Of a DNA stretch of 28,888 nucleotides, positions 19,973 to 28,888 are shown piece by piece. The stretch covers positions 22,113-51,000 of the forward strand of contig KN886689.1 of the NCBI GenBank assembly GCA_000934455.1, in the 5' to 3' direction. This DNA is from Apostichopus parvimensis. Lineage: Eukaryota > Echinodermata > Holothuroidea > Aspidochirotida > Stichopodidae. The translations under genes were made by a program, and so were the position numbers. The notes beneath the pieces were generated by a model. The model had not been told where the DNA came from. It searched no databases and saw only the letters and a program-made list of their open reading frames with translations. Position 1 is the first letter of the stretch. Each line of letters begins with the position of its first letter.

Positions 19973-20040
19973 ATGGGAGATTTGGAATTTTACCTTCTAC
20001 ACAAGCTCCAAGTTAAGCCTCTTAAGTTGACATGGAAAAG
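19973..20040 (+). CDS. Kelch gene coding exon 1
   Basis: 68 nt, MGDLEFYLLHKLQVKPLKLT then WK plus two bases. ATG has A at -3 and G at +4, and stops TGA and TAA lie in the same frame just upstream. The donor AAAAG|GTAAAG leaves phase 2, completed exactly by the next exon. Too short to be found as an ORF. Confidence 0.75.
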
Positions 20041-23000
20041 GTAAAGTATCAAAAACTGACAATGTTACAAACTGAAGAAAAAAAACTTAGATAAAGACTA
20101 TCTAATTTAGGCCAGTCAGCATTATTATTAACTGATGTTTTAAAGCAACATTATTATTGTCCCAACTGCCAAACATTTTCTAGATAATCCATATATGGCC
20201 ACTCATGCTCAATCTTTAACAAGCATGTTACTGTCAACCCTTAGACCACTTTCCCTTACAGATACATTTAGTGGCTTATATCACCCACCCCAGAGTTGCT
20301 GAATAATTTAAGGACTATAGAAAAGCACTTTTGAGAAAGAAATTGAAACATTTTCAAAGAACAAAACTATTTAAGAAAGTTTTTAACTTGCTGAAATTTG
20401 GGCTAGTACTGATGGCCTTTAAAAGCTTTAAGATAACGTTAAAAGAATCAATGGTCGAATCCTATTTTCAGCTGGTATTGTTTGCAACATATAGCCTTCC
20501 CCAACACTTGTGCATTAAATGCATTACATGAAACATACATATGTTGCATAAACGCCATAATAGATAACTAAAACCTCAAGATATCTGAAATTTGAAAACC
20601 TCAAAAGTCTGTTAATTATATGCAAACTTATCCTAGCCCAATGTCACTTTAGTAGTAGGAGATGAACCCAGGCACCCAGCATAATTGCATATCATAAAAC
20701 TAGGTTTCAGCAATCATTTACCGAGTATCTCATCTAGAGCTACTACATGAGTCAGTCACTCTTGTGATAACGGATTTTGGTGATATTATGTTAGTAAAAA
20801 GAGGCTGCCAAATTCTTAAATAGTGTGAACAGCGCCATCATTCACAGTTATCTGTATTCTTCTATGGTATGGAAGCCATTTATAGTGCAATTATAATGTG
20901 TCATGGGAATTTACCAAGTGTAACTTTTGACCATAATTTTTTTCTGAAAATTTAAAGCATTAATATTTTAGTTTAGAATGGGCAATATACATCTATTCAT
21001 TATTACGTTGCAACAAACCTTGTTTTGTGGTTGCTACCTGCTATAGTTGTGTGTAATTTTGTGCGAAGAACATTTTGAGACATATGAGCTGTAGTGTATA
21101 TATCATCTTTTCAGAGACCAACCAAGCATCAACAAAACATTGAAAAAGGATTTGAGGTCCTTCTTGGTTCTCTTTGCCCATGGAACTTGGCCTGAAGGGA
21201 TAGATAACTTCACTGTTGTTGCTGATGGCAGTGGAGAAGAAAAATGCGAGCTTGGAAAACTGAGCCCATCCAGAAGGTGTGTTGCCACTCATAAAAAGTA
21301 CACAGTTATGTTCACCTCAGAGTACTTATTCAGTATGACATCATCAGGAACCACAGTAAAATAAAAAGGTTGAACCTGCAGTATTGTTGTCAAGGGAACT
21401 GATCATTAACTTGGGATTTAAGTCTGAATTAACAGGTCTAGATATGTTTGCAACAGACTTATTATTCATCTAATCATTTAACCCGATTGTAAGCTGCTCT
21501 GACTGCTTATCTCATCATAGATCTACCATTCTTAGGTAACATCAGAATAAGTGTGACTACAAAACAGGAATCAATTTTTAATCTGCTTGCTAGATTTGTT
21601 AAAACAGGTGCACATGTTCATTGAAATTTGGTCAAATGCCAATGTTGTAATTCATAAGTAAGTGCCATGCACAATAATGTAGTTTATGTGCCAGGGTATT
21701 TCAGTTTTAATTCAAATAATGAAGAAAACAGTTTAAAATATTTAGGAAAAACATGAATTTTGATTCGCTCCTTGCGTTTGATTAATTATTAATATATTAT
21801 TAATGGCTTGGGATTACAAGCTGTTTAGAATCGAATGGAAATAGTTACTTAATTTTGTTAGCATTCGCTAGTTACTGAAATTGATGTCATCTATTAGTCT
21901 GATCTAGTGCAAACATGTTTTGAATTAACCCTGCAATAATTTAGCATTCAAATTTTGTGTAGCAAATTTGAAGGCTCTGGATTTTGTCCCTTATAAAATA
22001 CATTGGTTCCTGTGTACAAAAAGCTGCTATACATCTTTAGACTTTGTATAGCATTTTAACCAGTTTGGATAGCATTTTGCGATGCGATATTGGATAAATT
22101 ATTCCCTGTTAACCGCGATATTTGGTCAAAAATTGTCGACCAGTTTATACCATAAGGTGACGTAAAGAGCTTGGCTTTGACGATAAAAATCTTTACATTT
22201 TTAAATCCTCATAATATTTCACTGTCATCATATTAGAGCCCTGTACTATGACTTGGAGGACTCATGTCTCGGAGGTGACGGTGATTTAAAATTGATGATA
22301 AAGCCATCCTCTCAGATAGTTGAAGATACCCTAAGAGAGACAACAGCCATTAGAGGGATACCAAACCAGAGGATACGGAAAATGAAAGAAACAGAAACAG
22401 CATCACCAAACCGTTCTCAACGGAAAGTTGAGAAGGTACTTATAACCGTTACTAAACTGTCAGATGGATTTTGTGTTTTTGTTATGCTAATCAGATATTT
22501 GCATTAATAGTATGCAAAATGGCTTGTTATATATTTCCTTAATGTAAAAGAAAGGTGACAATCTACCTGTTGTGAACTCTTTAACTTTGCTCATTTTGCT
22601 TAAAGTTTCCAGAAATTTAAGAAGATTGAGAACAGTTTTCAAAAAGTTAGAAATTGATTGGACAATTTTTTAATTGATTTAAATCATAATTATAGCCATA
22701 TATGACAATGTCTTGTTGCAATAATCACAACTGGGCCAAATTTCAAAACAAATCTTGCAATTGTGAAACACAATAATATTAAGCATATATTTGTAACCAT
22801 GAAGTATTGGGGGCATTAATTTAATAAGCTTCCAAAATCTATACCTTTGTGCTTGTGCAACACTTTGTCGTATATTTGCTAAGAGATACATGATTAATAG
22901 TGACTGGATTTGCTGGACTAGCTACCACCAAGTTAAAGCACTTTCATCATTCATTCAATTAGCTCTTCAGAGGCAAGAAAAAAACAAAGGTTTAGAAGAA

Positions 23001-26000
23001 CACAAGGGATTCTTCTGTCGGTTTTCATCCTCTGTGACCCTATTGTCTTTTCTTTTGTTCTTTTGGGGGATAGGACAAATCACTTTCATTGTCCTCCTCG
23101 AAGAAGAGAAAGAAGAGCAATGATGATGCAGCCACACCCGAGACAGATTTGTCCTCCAGAGGGACATCAACCAGCAGGAGATTACGCCTCTCAGAAAACT
23201 TAAAAAAACAGGATGTTTCCCCCGGAACAAAGAGATCTTCCCCTCCTAAATCAGTTCCAGCGGTTGTTACGAGTGACGGTAAAATGATCAATCATTTCAT
23301 TTACTTCCAGTGCTTGTAATGACCATTGGGTAGCTCAGTTTGCAAAGTACAGGATTCAGGGAGTGGGGGAGGGAGGGGGGGAGGGAGGGGTGGAATCTAC
23401 AATCAATTTTATTAGCGATGATTATCACATGGGAATTGCATCACCTCAGGCAACAATTTTGCCACTACTGAATGTTGGTTTGAATCTTGTTGGACTTCCT
23501 AATTTTAACTAGAGCCCTCTTCGTTGCAATTGTTTTACAAACTGAGACCTAATGAATACCATTATTCTTGTTTTTATCAGACAGACACCCTCCTCAATTT
23601 CTGAATGTATCGGGGGGGGGGGTGGGGGGGGTTGATGATAGTAAGGGCTAGCCCTATACATGAAGATTTTTATTATTTCTTTAATTTTAAGTTTAAATGA
23701 TCAAACTAATATTGTGTCAGATTATTTCACGCCTGTTACCCAACTTGTAATATTTTTTGCCCCAGATTGGCCGGGACAGCGTTGGGGCCACGCAATGTGT
23801 TCCACTGGGCCTGATACCCTCATCCTCGTTGGTGGACAAGGTGCAAACCAGGTCATCTCCAAAGATGCATTGTGGGAACTCAATTCTGGTAAGTGACACA
23901 TCGTCAATAGATGAACAGTTACAATTGATGTCGATTAAACATCGTATAAATTGTTAAAGCAGGGTTTTTGGCTCAGAAAAGGGGAGGGGTGACGGTAAGG
24001 GAGAGATGATAAGTATTATGTTTATTGTTTGATAAGTTTGATGCTTGAAACTATTCCTTTGCAATGTTTTCTTCTAATTTCCAAATTTTGTTGTTGTTAA
24101 CTATCCATGATTAGTAACCAAAGGAATAACAGAAAACTGAGAAGCTCCTTTCAAAATACTATTGTCTCCTTCCCAACCCACCCCTCTCAAATTTGAAATA
24201 ATTTTGTTGACAGTGCAAAAACATAAATTTGCTTTCCTGCATCATGCTGCCATTTTAACCACCTCTCTGACTTGTTCAATACACAGTTGATTTATCGTGG
24301 AAGGTCCCAGAAGTTGAACACATCCCATCCAGACCCGATCTCCGTACAGGCCATACCGTAGCGTACGATGAAATCTTAAAGCTGGTTTATATCTTTGGCG
24401 GCTCCAAGAATGTCAGGTGGTACAACGATCTGTTCGTGTTGGACGTAAAGAAGAACAAGTGGTCTCTCATTGAGGTTAGAAAAATATTTAAATTATGCAA
24501 ATGTTTCTTTTTTGTAGTTTTCTCTAAATCAATATTTGTTAAAGGTCAACATTTTTATGTTAATATTTTTCTGTAGTGCTATGCATCTCCCAAGTGCTGC
24601 TCTCTAAGTAACAGTTTATAATAAATATTTGCACATTTGCTTTATCATTGGCAATCTCAGGCAGTGTTGTAGCTTCTCTATTTTACTACTTTGTGGATTT
24701 GTGTCTAGATTTTCATTGAATGTATGGAAATTGTAACATTTTATTCGAACAAATATAAAAAGATGATCTTTTTTTAATTTTGAGCATTCACATAAATATA
24801 TCATAGGAAGAATTATCCACTTTTGCTGACCATATAGAAGTTGTATGGATGACAGATCTATTTCAGTTTGCTCTGCTAATATTCTGTCTCAGTATTTCCG
24901 TCCTTTATTTTGAGATACTTCTATGGTTTGCCTTAAAAATCCTAATTCATTCAAGGAAAGGTAACTTAATGGATTGTCTGGGATATGTTTATGATTTTTT
25001 TTTTTGTCAAATTCAATTATTTCAGTTGTCTTTCATGCTTTCTCTCATAATTCTAGTCTATTTAGTGCAAACTAGAACGGTATATTGTATATGTAGACTT
25101 TATTATGTGTATGTTGTTTCCATGGTGATGACATATGCTGAGAGGACTATAGGCTTGTTTGAGCTGGCCTCTAATATTATCCTCAATTGATTTTATACTT
25201 TCTAGACTACTGGTAAGGCACCAACGAGAGCCTACCACACCAGCACTCTATATAGGGGGGAGCTGTTTGTCTATGGAGGCATCTACCCTAACCCAAACCT
25301 TGAGCCTGACAGTTGTAGTAACGACCTCTACATCTTTAGTTCAGGTAAACACAATGTTCTAAGATTTAAATACAATGTTTCTTTACCTATTTATATGTGA
25401 ACATCTTCATAAATTGATTTTTAATGCTAAAAATGTCAATAACAAAAAAAATTGTCATTTCTTACTTGTAAAGTGTATGTTACTTTTATTCAAGCATATA
25501 GTAAATATGAGGCTTAGCAATCAAGAGGTTCCGGGTTCGATTCCCAGCCGGGTCATAGTAAGGTGGGCTTTTCATCCAAGAGCAATCTACGGTTTTCCCA
25601 TCTGAAATGACTTTCTAAATTGAAAAGATTCCAAATTTTGAGATAAAATGTCGAATTGGAAGCCACCTGAAGTGTAAGTTGTAATTCAGAAGCCCTTGAG
25701 GGTTTCTCCCACATTTGTAGTCGTAAAAATAACTGCTGATTATTATTATTATTATTTATGAAATATGAAGTGAATCAAACCGTATCTGATTTAAGGTTTG
25801 ACGGGTATAATTATTCTGTCTGTCTATAATAAATCTAGAATAATTATAGGACATTCTCATTTTGAATGCTTCAACCACAAATCTGCAATGTGTTACGTCT
25901 GTTCACATTTCAGTAAATAAAAGCTGGTACGAACCGCTAGTATTTGGATCCAAACCGAAGGCAAGATCGGGGTAAGTGTTGACAAAAATTGATAATTATA

Positions 26001-28501
26001 ATAATAAACAGGAATTTGAGCTCAATTTTACCTTGTCAGCTTCCACAGTATGAGACGTTGAGCAAACCTATTTAGACAAGATTGATTACAACTCTAATTG
26101 TGAAATGCTTTTGCAGATGAATCTTAAAGTGATCACATCTTCAAGTTCAATGGAAAATAAGTTCTGGAGTAGTGTGTATTACCGTTGATTTTTTATTTAA
26201 AATAAAAATAAAATAAAACTGTTAGCAAACTGCTTATCCACTAGAGGGCCTGTGTAGGAGAATGTGTAAAAGTAAGTTGGCCTGACGTTTCGATCCTAGC
26301 AGGATCTTCTTCAAAGGCTTAAAAAAAAAAAATATTTTAGCCTTTGAAGAAGATCCTGATAGGATCGAAACGTCAGGCCAACTTACTTTTACACGATTTC
26401 TTATTGAGACTAATTTGAAACTTCTGTTGCTGTATTGATCAAGTACAGTCTGATGTATGTGGCTGGGTATCCATGTTGTTTGAGTCCACTGCAGCGAGCT
26501 GGAGTGCGGCCGGTTTAAAGCAAGTTAGGTTTGCCGAACAAATGTATTTTAAAGATTAAAACCAGTACTCACAGTTGGGAGACAATTAATTTGGATTGAA
26601 CATATCTACCAAAAAGGAGTAAGGCTGGATATCAATGTTGTTGTTGTTATTTGTCTTTTAAATTTGAAGTAAACTGAATATATATGCAAAACTGTCCTGC
26701 TTGCTGTGAAATCATGGAACTGTTTACAATTTCAGTTTAAAATTAGTAGCTCCATAGACTCTTTCTTACATCAGAGTCATGGGTTCATTTTAATCGTGAT
26801 GTTAGACATTAGGCTTTCCCTAGCAGAAAACGGGTACAATATATTCTTCAAATCGTGTGATAGATCTTTACGTTACCCAAATATCAAAAACTTAACAGAG
26901 CTTCTCTCTTCTAGACCTCAATCTGTGAAAGTTGGACATCAGACAAGACATTTTAAGATGGAAAGACAATGCCAGTTTTCATCAAAATAAAAAAAATAAA
27001 AATTATGGATTGACATGTACTTCATAACAAAAATATGATATTAAAATCAATGTAGGATGTAGGATCAGTTTTTGTTTTCATATGGTTGGCAAATCCTATG
27101 TACAAGATTGTATTTTTGATCTCTCTTCTCTTCCATTCTTTGCAGACATTCTGCTACCCTCCTAGGGGATAAGTTAGTCATCTTTGGGGGATGGGATGCT
27201 CCTGTGTGTTTTAATGACGTTCACATCTTGGACTTGGGTTAGTTTTTTGTTACTCGGTGCCATCCTGAATCTTGCTCTCGTTACATATGATATTAATAAC
27301 AATAATATCATTTTAGTCTTGTGATGACCCCTTCTAACTATTACCTCACATTCATTTTGCAGGACTGTTTTTGTTAACATCAATTTGCATATCCGATCAC
27401 ATTCTTTTCTCAGTCAATTTTTTCAAGGAATTTGCCTTGGAGAAGTGGTTCCATTTTCTGTGTTTCTGATAGCAATTTTGAAATCTTGCAAAGACAGATA
27501 TTTTTGTCCTTAATCCTTTGAAATGGAAACTTTTTTTTCTTTGTTCCATGGAAGAATATACCAAAGTTAATTATATCTTTATCCTGTTTTCTAGTTTCTA
27601 GCAATTGCTTTTCACAAATAAAACTGCGGTTGTAAACAAGTGCAACTGTAACCATAGCAACTAAGGGTATTTGAACATTACTCTATTATGTTTTCTAACA
27701 TTTATTAGTTGTCAAGACATTTTGGCAGTATTTATGGCAGGCAAACTTGAATATTTGGAACCATAGCAATTTTTTGTGTTATTCGTATTTAGGCAAAGTT
27801 TGTCTTTTCCTATCATCACAGGACTGATGGAATTTTCCTCACCAGACATATCAGGGGCACCACCATCTCCCAGGAGGTAGGTCTTAGCAAGGCACTGATG
27901 GTATACACTACACACAGATCTTAATAATGTCGAGACTTAAAATCCCTGTTTCCTCTAAGATAAAAGGATACTGGTGATTAATATCAAGTTTCTTAGCGGG
28001 GGTTTTTGAATCAATTACTTGATCCATGAATGTAAATTTTCTCTAGATCGTTACTTTGGAATTATAAACATATTTCAGATTTGTTTCTTTGCGATATTTG
28101 ACATTCAAACACCCAAAAAAATTAAGAGAGGATGCGACTAATTTATCATATTACAATCTTTCAGCATTTATTTTTCCTGTCGAGGAGATATAAATCATTC
28201 AAATACAGAGCCCGTTGTAGGTGGCATACAACAATTCTTTCTTTAGTTAATACACTGAATTTCACTATTTATGTATACAAAGTAAACACACTGCAGTGCT
28301 TCCTGCCAAAGGGCATATGATGTCTCATGTGATCCAATTTTTGTTTCCATTTCTGTTACCATGACAACATAGTTTTTAATGTACATTTTGCTTTGTTTAC
28401 CAGTTGGCATGCAGCCTGCCCTCTATCTGACAACAGAGTTTTGATCCACGGCGGTTATAACGGATACCAGGCCCTGTCGGATGCCTTCGTCTTTTCTCTC
28501 G
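19973..28501 (+). CDS. Kelch-repeat protein with unrecognised N-terminal region, partial (3' end beyond window)
   Basis: Eleven exons join in phase through GT-AG introns: 19973-20040, 21115-21276, 22237-22435, 23074-23278, 23766-23888, 24287-24474, 25206-25344, 25914-25971, 27146-27237, 27822-27876, 28404-28501. This gives 462 residues, and exon 11 ends in an open phase 1. The start AAGATGGGA follows in-frame TAA and TGA. Residues 1-105 (MGDLEFYLLHKLQVKPLKLT onward) look folded but match no family I recognise. Residues 106-210 are charged and Ser-rich with KKRKK at 153-157, a nuclear-signal-like patch. From 213, five kelch blades follow, each with a Gly-Gly pair (234-235, 290-291, 339-340, 395-396, 446-447) and typical GH, YNDL and W positions. 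A sixth blade presumably lies downstream. Kelch propellers are protein-binding scaffolds; the partner is unknown. No orthologue is named. Confidence 0.85.
20041..21114 (+). other. Kelch gene intron 1
   Basis: GT-AG intron of 1074 nt ending CATCTTTTCAG. The open frame 20331-20531 inside it has no supporting signal. No repeat recognised. Confidence 0.6.
21115..21276 (+). CDS. Kelch gene coding exon 2
   Basis: 162 nt encoding DQPSINKTLKKDLRSFLVLF, then AHGTWPEGIDNFTVVADGSG and EEKCELGKLSPSR. It enters in phase 2 and leaves in phase 2 at AGAAG|GTGTGT. The frame stays open past the donor, but only splicing here joins exon 3 in phase. Confidence 0.75.
21277..22236 (+). other. Kelch gene intron 2
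   Basis: GT-AG intron of 960 nt containing copy B of the dispersed 180-bp repeat near its 3' end. Acceptor CATCATATTAG. Confidence 0.65.
21933..22114 (+). repeat. Dispersed 180-bp repeat, copy B
   Basis: Co-linear with 14892-15070. This copy has the cleaner closing block GCGATGCGATATTGGATAAA then TTATTCCCTGTTAACC. It lies in kelch intron 2, 120 nt before exon 3. Confidence 0.75.
22237..22435 (+). CDS. Kelch gene coding exon 3
   Basis: 199 nt encoding ALYYDLEDSCLGGDGDLKLM, then IKPSSQIVEDTLRETTAIRG and a basic IPNQRIRKMKETETASPNRS. It closes the N-terminal region and begins the charged linker. Phase 2 in, phase 0 out at GAGAAG|GTACTT. Confidence 0.8.
22436..23073 (+). other. Kelch gene intron 3
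   Basis: GT-AG intron of 638 nt ending with a T-rich tract and GGGGGATAG at 23065-23073. No other feature recognised. Confidence 0.6.
23074..23278 (+). CDS. Kelch gene coding exon 4 (basic linker)
   Basis: 205 nt encoding DKSLSLSSSKKRKKSNDDAA, then a Ser/Thr/Arg/Pro-rich stretch to VPAVVTSD. KKRKK flanked by Ser is a monopartite nuclear-signal-like motif. Low complexity suggests a flexible linker. Donor GACG|GTAAAA, phase 1. Confidence 0.8.
23359..23391 (+). repeat. G-rich tract with quadruplex potential
   Basis: Successive GGG and longer G runs separated by one or two bases (GGGAGTGGGGGAGGG continuing). At least four runs fit a G-quadruplex pattern on the + strand, which would also form in the pre-mRNA of kelch intron 4. 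Confidence 0.7.
23611..23631 (+). repeat. Second poly-G tract
   Basis: Two long runs of G separated by a single T, 135 nt before kelch exon 5. Confidence 0.7.
23766..23888 (+). CDS. Kelch gene coding exon 5 (blade 1)
   Basis: 123 nt encoding WPGQRWGHAMCSTGPDTLIL, then VGGQGANQVISKDALWELNS. First kelch motif, with RWGH, the Gly-Gly pair and the conserved downstream Trp. Donor TTCTG|GTAAGT, phase 1. Confidence 0.88.
23889..24286 (+). other. Kelch gene intron 5
   Basis: GT-AG intron of 398 nt, acceptor CAATACACAG. Nothing else recognised. Confidence 0.7.
24287..24474 (+). CDS. Kelch gene coding exon 6 (blade 2)
   Basis: 188 nt. RTGHTVAYDE, then LVYIFGGSKN, then WYNDLFVLDVKKNKWSLIE, a textbook kelch repeat. 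Phase 1 in, phase 0 out at GAG|GTTAGA. Confidence 0.9.
24475..25205 (+). other. Kelch gene intron 6
   Basis: GT-AG intron of 731 nt, ending ACTTTCTAG. The open frame 24849-25190 is hydrophobic by T-richness and not supported as a gene. Confidence 0.65.
25206..25344 (+). CDS. Kelch gene coding exon 7 (blade 3)
   Basis: 139 nt. TTGKAPTRAYHTSTLYRGEL, then FVYGGIYPNPNLEPDSCSND and LYIFSS. The loop after Gly-Gly is longer than in the other blades. Donor TCAG|GTAAAC, phase 1. Confidence 0.9.
25345..25913 (+). other. Kelch gene intron 7 (contains SINE)
   Basis: GT-AG intron of 569 nt, nearly half of which is the SINE described separately. Acceptor TTCACATTTCAG. Confidence 0.7.
25509..25758 (+). 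mobile_element. tRNA-derived SINE with ATT-repeat tail
   Basis: GAGGTTCCGGGTTCGATTCC at 25525-25544 contains a perfect Pol III B box (GGTTCGATTCC). The A-box end is missing, so the copy is 5'-truncated or diverged. About 200 nt of unrelated body follows, ending in a (ATT)n tract at 25738-25758. The order tRNA-like head, body, simple-repeat tail is that of a SINE; no acceptor stem is present, so it is not a tRNA gene. Confidence 0.75.
25914..25971 (+). CDS. Kelch gene coding exon 8
   Basis: 58 nt encoding NKSWYEPLVFGSKPKARS. It finishes blade 3 and leads to blade 4. Too short for an ORF search. Donor TCGGG|GTAAGT, phase 2. Confidence 0.85.
25972..27145 (+). other. Kelch gene intron 8
   Basis: GT-AG intron of 1174 nt carrying the 56-bp-arm hairpin at 26264-26394. 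The open frame 26706-26990 within it has no recognised motif. Acceptor TTCCATTCTTTGCAG. Confidence 0.65.
26264..26394. mobile_element. Foldback of hammerhead-like motifs (Penelope-like element remnant?)
   Basis: Arms 26264-26319 and 26339-26394 are reverse complements with one mismatch (TAGC versus TATC in the loop) around an A/T-rich spacer. In each arm, read outward from the spacer, the order is GCCT, TTGAAGA, A, GATCC, five-base loop, GGATC, GAAAC, GTC, AGGC. GCCT/AGGC can pair as stem I and GATCC/GGATC as stem II around a core close to the hammerhead consensus CUGANGA...GAAA...GUC. Penelope-like retroelements are known to carry such short-stem-III hammerhead motifs in their terminal repeats, sometimes inverted. 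Here C3 is U and one extra A precedes stem II, so activity is doubtful. No reverse transcriptase is present. Confidence 0.55.
27146..27237 (+). CDS. Kelch gene coding exon 9 (blade 4)
   Basis: 92 nt encoding HSATLLGDKLVIFGGWDAPV, then CFNDVHILDL. Canonical kelch blade. Donor TTGG|GTTAGT, phase 1. Confidence 0.9.
27238..27821 (+). other. Kelch gene intron 9
   Basis: GT-AG intron of 584 nt, acceptor TTCCTATCATCACAG. Nothing else recognised. Confidence 0.7.
27822..27876 (+). CDS. Kelch gene coding exon 10
   Basis: 55 nt encoding LMEFSSPDISGAPPSPR. Loop between blades 4 and 5, ending in the PSPR that precedes the next blade. Donor GGAG|GTAGGT, phase 2. Confidence 0.85.
27877..28403 (+). other. 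Kelch gene intron 10
   Basis: GT-AG intron of 527 nt, acceptor GCTTTGTTTACCAG. The open frame 28132-28320 has no motif. Confidence 0.7.
28404..28501 (+). CDS. Kelch gene coding exon 11 (blade 5)
   Basis: 98 nt encoding WHAACPLSDNRVLIHGGYNG, then YQALSDAFVFSL. Donor CTCG|GTACGA at 28502, phase 1, so at least one more exon lies beyond the window. Confidence 0.88.
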
Positions 28502-28617
28502 GTACGATATGTGGTCCCACTTTCCGTATCAATTCTGCTAACCAGTAGATGACTATTAGGTGGCACCATTTAGCTTTTATATGTTATGACCCACTCAGCA
28601 AAGTTTGTGGACTTAAT

Positions 28618-28888
28618 ACACACATAGACTGCTAAATACACTGCACACTTTAGCTGGTAACAAAAAATACACATAGACTGATAAATACACTGTACACTAT
28701 GGCTGGTAACAAAAACATACACATAGACTACTAAATACACTGTACATTTAAACTGGTAACAAAAAGTACACATAGACTACTAAATACACTGTACATTTTA
28801 GCTGGTAACAAAAAATACACATAGACTGCTAAATACACTGTACACTATGGCTGGTAACAAAAAATACACATAGACTGCTAAATACACT
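28618..28888 (+). repeat. 49-bp minisatellite, runs off the window
   Basis: CACATAGACT recurs at 28621, 28670 and onward at about 49-nt spacing to the end, more than five units. Each contains TAAATACACTG and CTGGTAACAAAAA. Units alternate between ACTATGGCTGG and TTTTAGCTGG types, hinting at a higher-order dimer. It lies in the kelch intron after exon 11. The minus-strand open frame 28570-28773 is a by-product. Confidence 0.92.

Larger units (their letters stand above)
23279..23765 (+). other. Kelch gene intron 4 with G-rich tracts
   Basis: GT-AG intron of 487 nt. TAGCTCAGTTTG near 23332-23343 resembles a Pol III A box, so a degraded SINE is possible. Two G-rich tracts follow (see separate entries). 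Acceptor TTTTTTGCCCCAG. Confidence 0.65.

Noticed and set aside
21140-21364. Reading the kelch exon 2 frame as a stand-alone 74-codon gene
   Set aside because: The frame is open on both sides of a GT donor at 21277; splicing there restores phase with exon 3, so it is an internal exon.
25509-25580. Functional tRNA gene at the perfect B box
   Set aside because: No A box, no anticodon arm and no acceptor stem. The body and ATT tail indicate a SINE.
26706-26990. 94-codon + strand open frame inside kelch intron 8
   Set aside because: Including it would break the join between blades 3 and 4, which is exact without it.
1-28888. CRISPR array, bacterial operon, phage or toxin system
   Set aside because: The DNA has spliced genes, SINEs and LINE remnants. 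The tandem repeats found are minisatellites with no spacer structure.

Overview
This window is animal nuclear DNA. It is AT-rich, intron-rich and littered with decayed mobile elements, with no bacterial-style operons. Clusters of GGCCTA/CTAGGCCTAG words, short tRNA-derived SINEs and high-copy palindromic fragments point to a marine invertebrate deuterostome. An echinoderm is my best guess, but that is inference and not a taxonomic identification. A run of 115 N at 12339-12453 shows it is an assembled scaffold.

Two protein-coding genes can be reconstructed exon by exon, both on the + strand, with GT-AG introns and matching codon phases. (1) A stathmin-domain gene of the STMND1 type has five coding exons between 8918 and 13920 and is complete at 339 residues. 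It has an N-terminal MGC acylation signal and a charged helical stathmin-like region. (2) A kelch-repeat gene runs from 19973 to the end of the window in eleven coding exons (462 residues so far). It has an unrecognised N-terminal region, a basic nuclear-signal-like linker and five kelch blades, and it continues past the window.

Layout: 1-770 is an ACGTACGT-rich palindromic array. 1031-1278 is a foldback MITE candidate. A short TATATA-containing dispersed element occurs at 1432-1470 and, inverted, at 6734-6805. GGCCTA clusters lie at 1770-2690, 7545-7900 and 19135-19560, and the last two sit just upstream of the two genes. 3217-5387 holds pieces of a decayed P-element/THAP9-like transposon, split by a 307-bp tandem duplication. 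5978-6262 is a dead LINE tail on the minus strand. The stathmin gene follows, with a partial duplication of exon 4 across the assembly gap and a 43-bp tandem repeat just after the stop codon. The intergenic stretch 14060-19950 contains one copy of a dispersed repeat, a tRNA-derived SINE, a small hairpin and a well-bounded hAT-type MITE with an 8-bp target duplication. The kelch introns contain a second copy of the dispersed repeat, G-rich tracts, a SINE with a perfect B box, a 56-bp-arm hairpin resembling the hammerhead-like motif of Penelope-like elements, and a 49-bp minisatellite at the right edge.

The two genes are not obviously linked functionally. The first is expected to act on tubulin; the second is an adaptor-type beta-propeller of unknown role.
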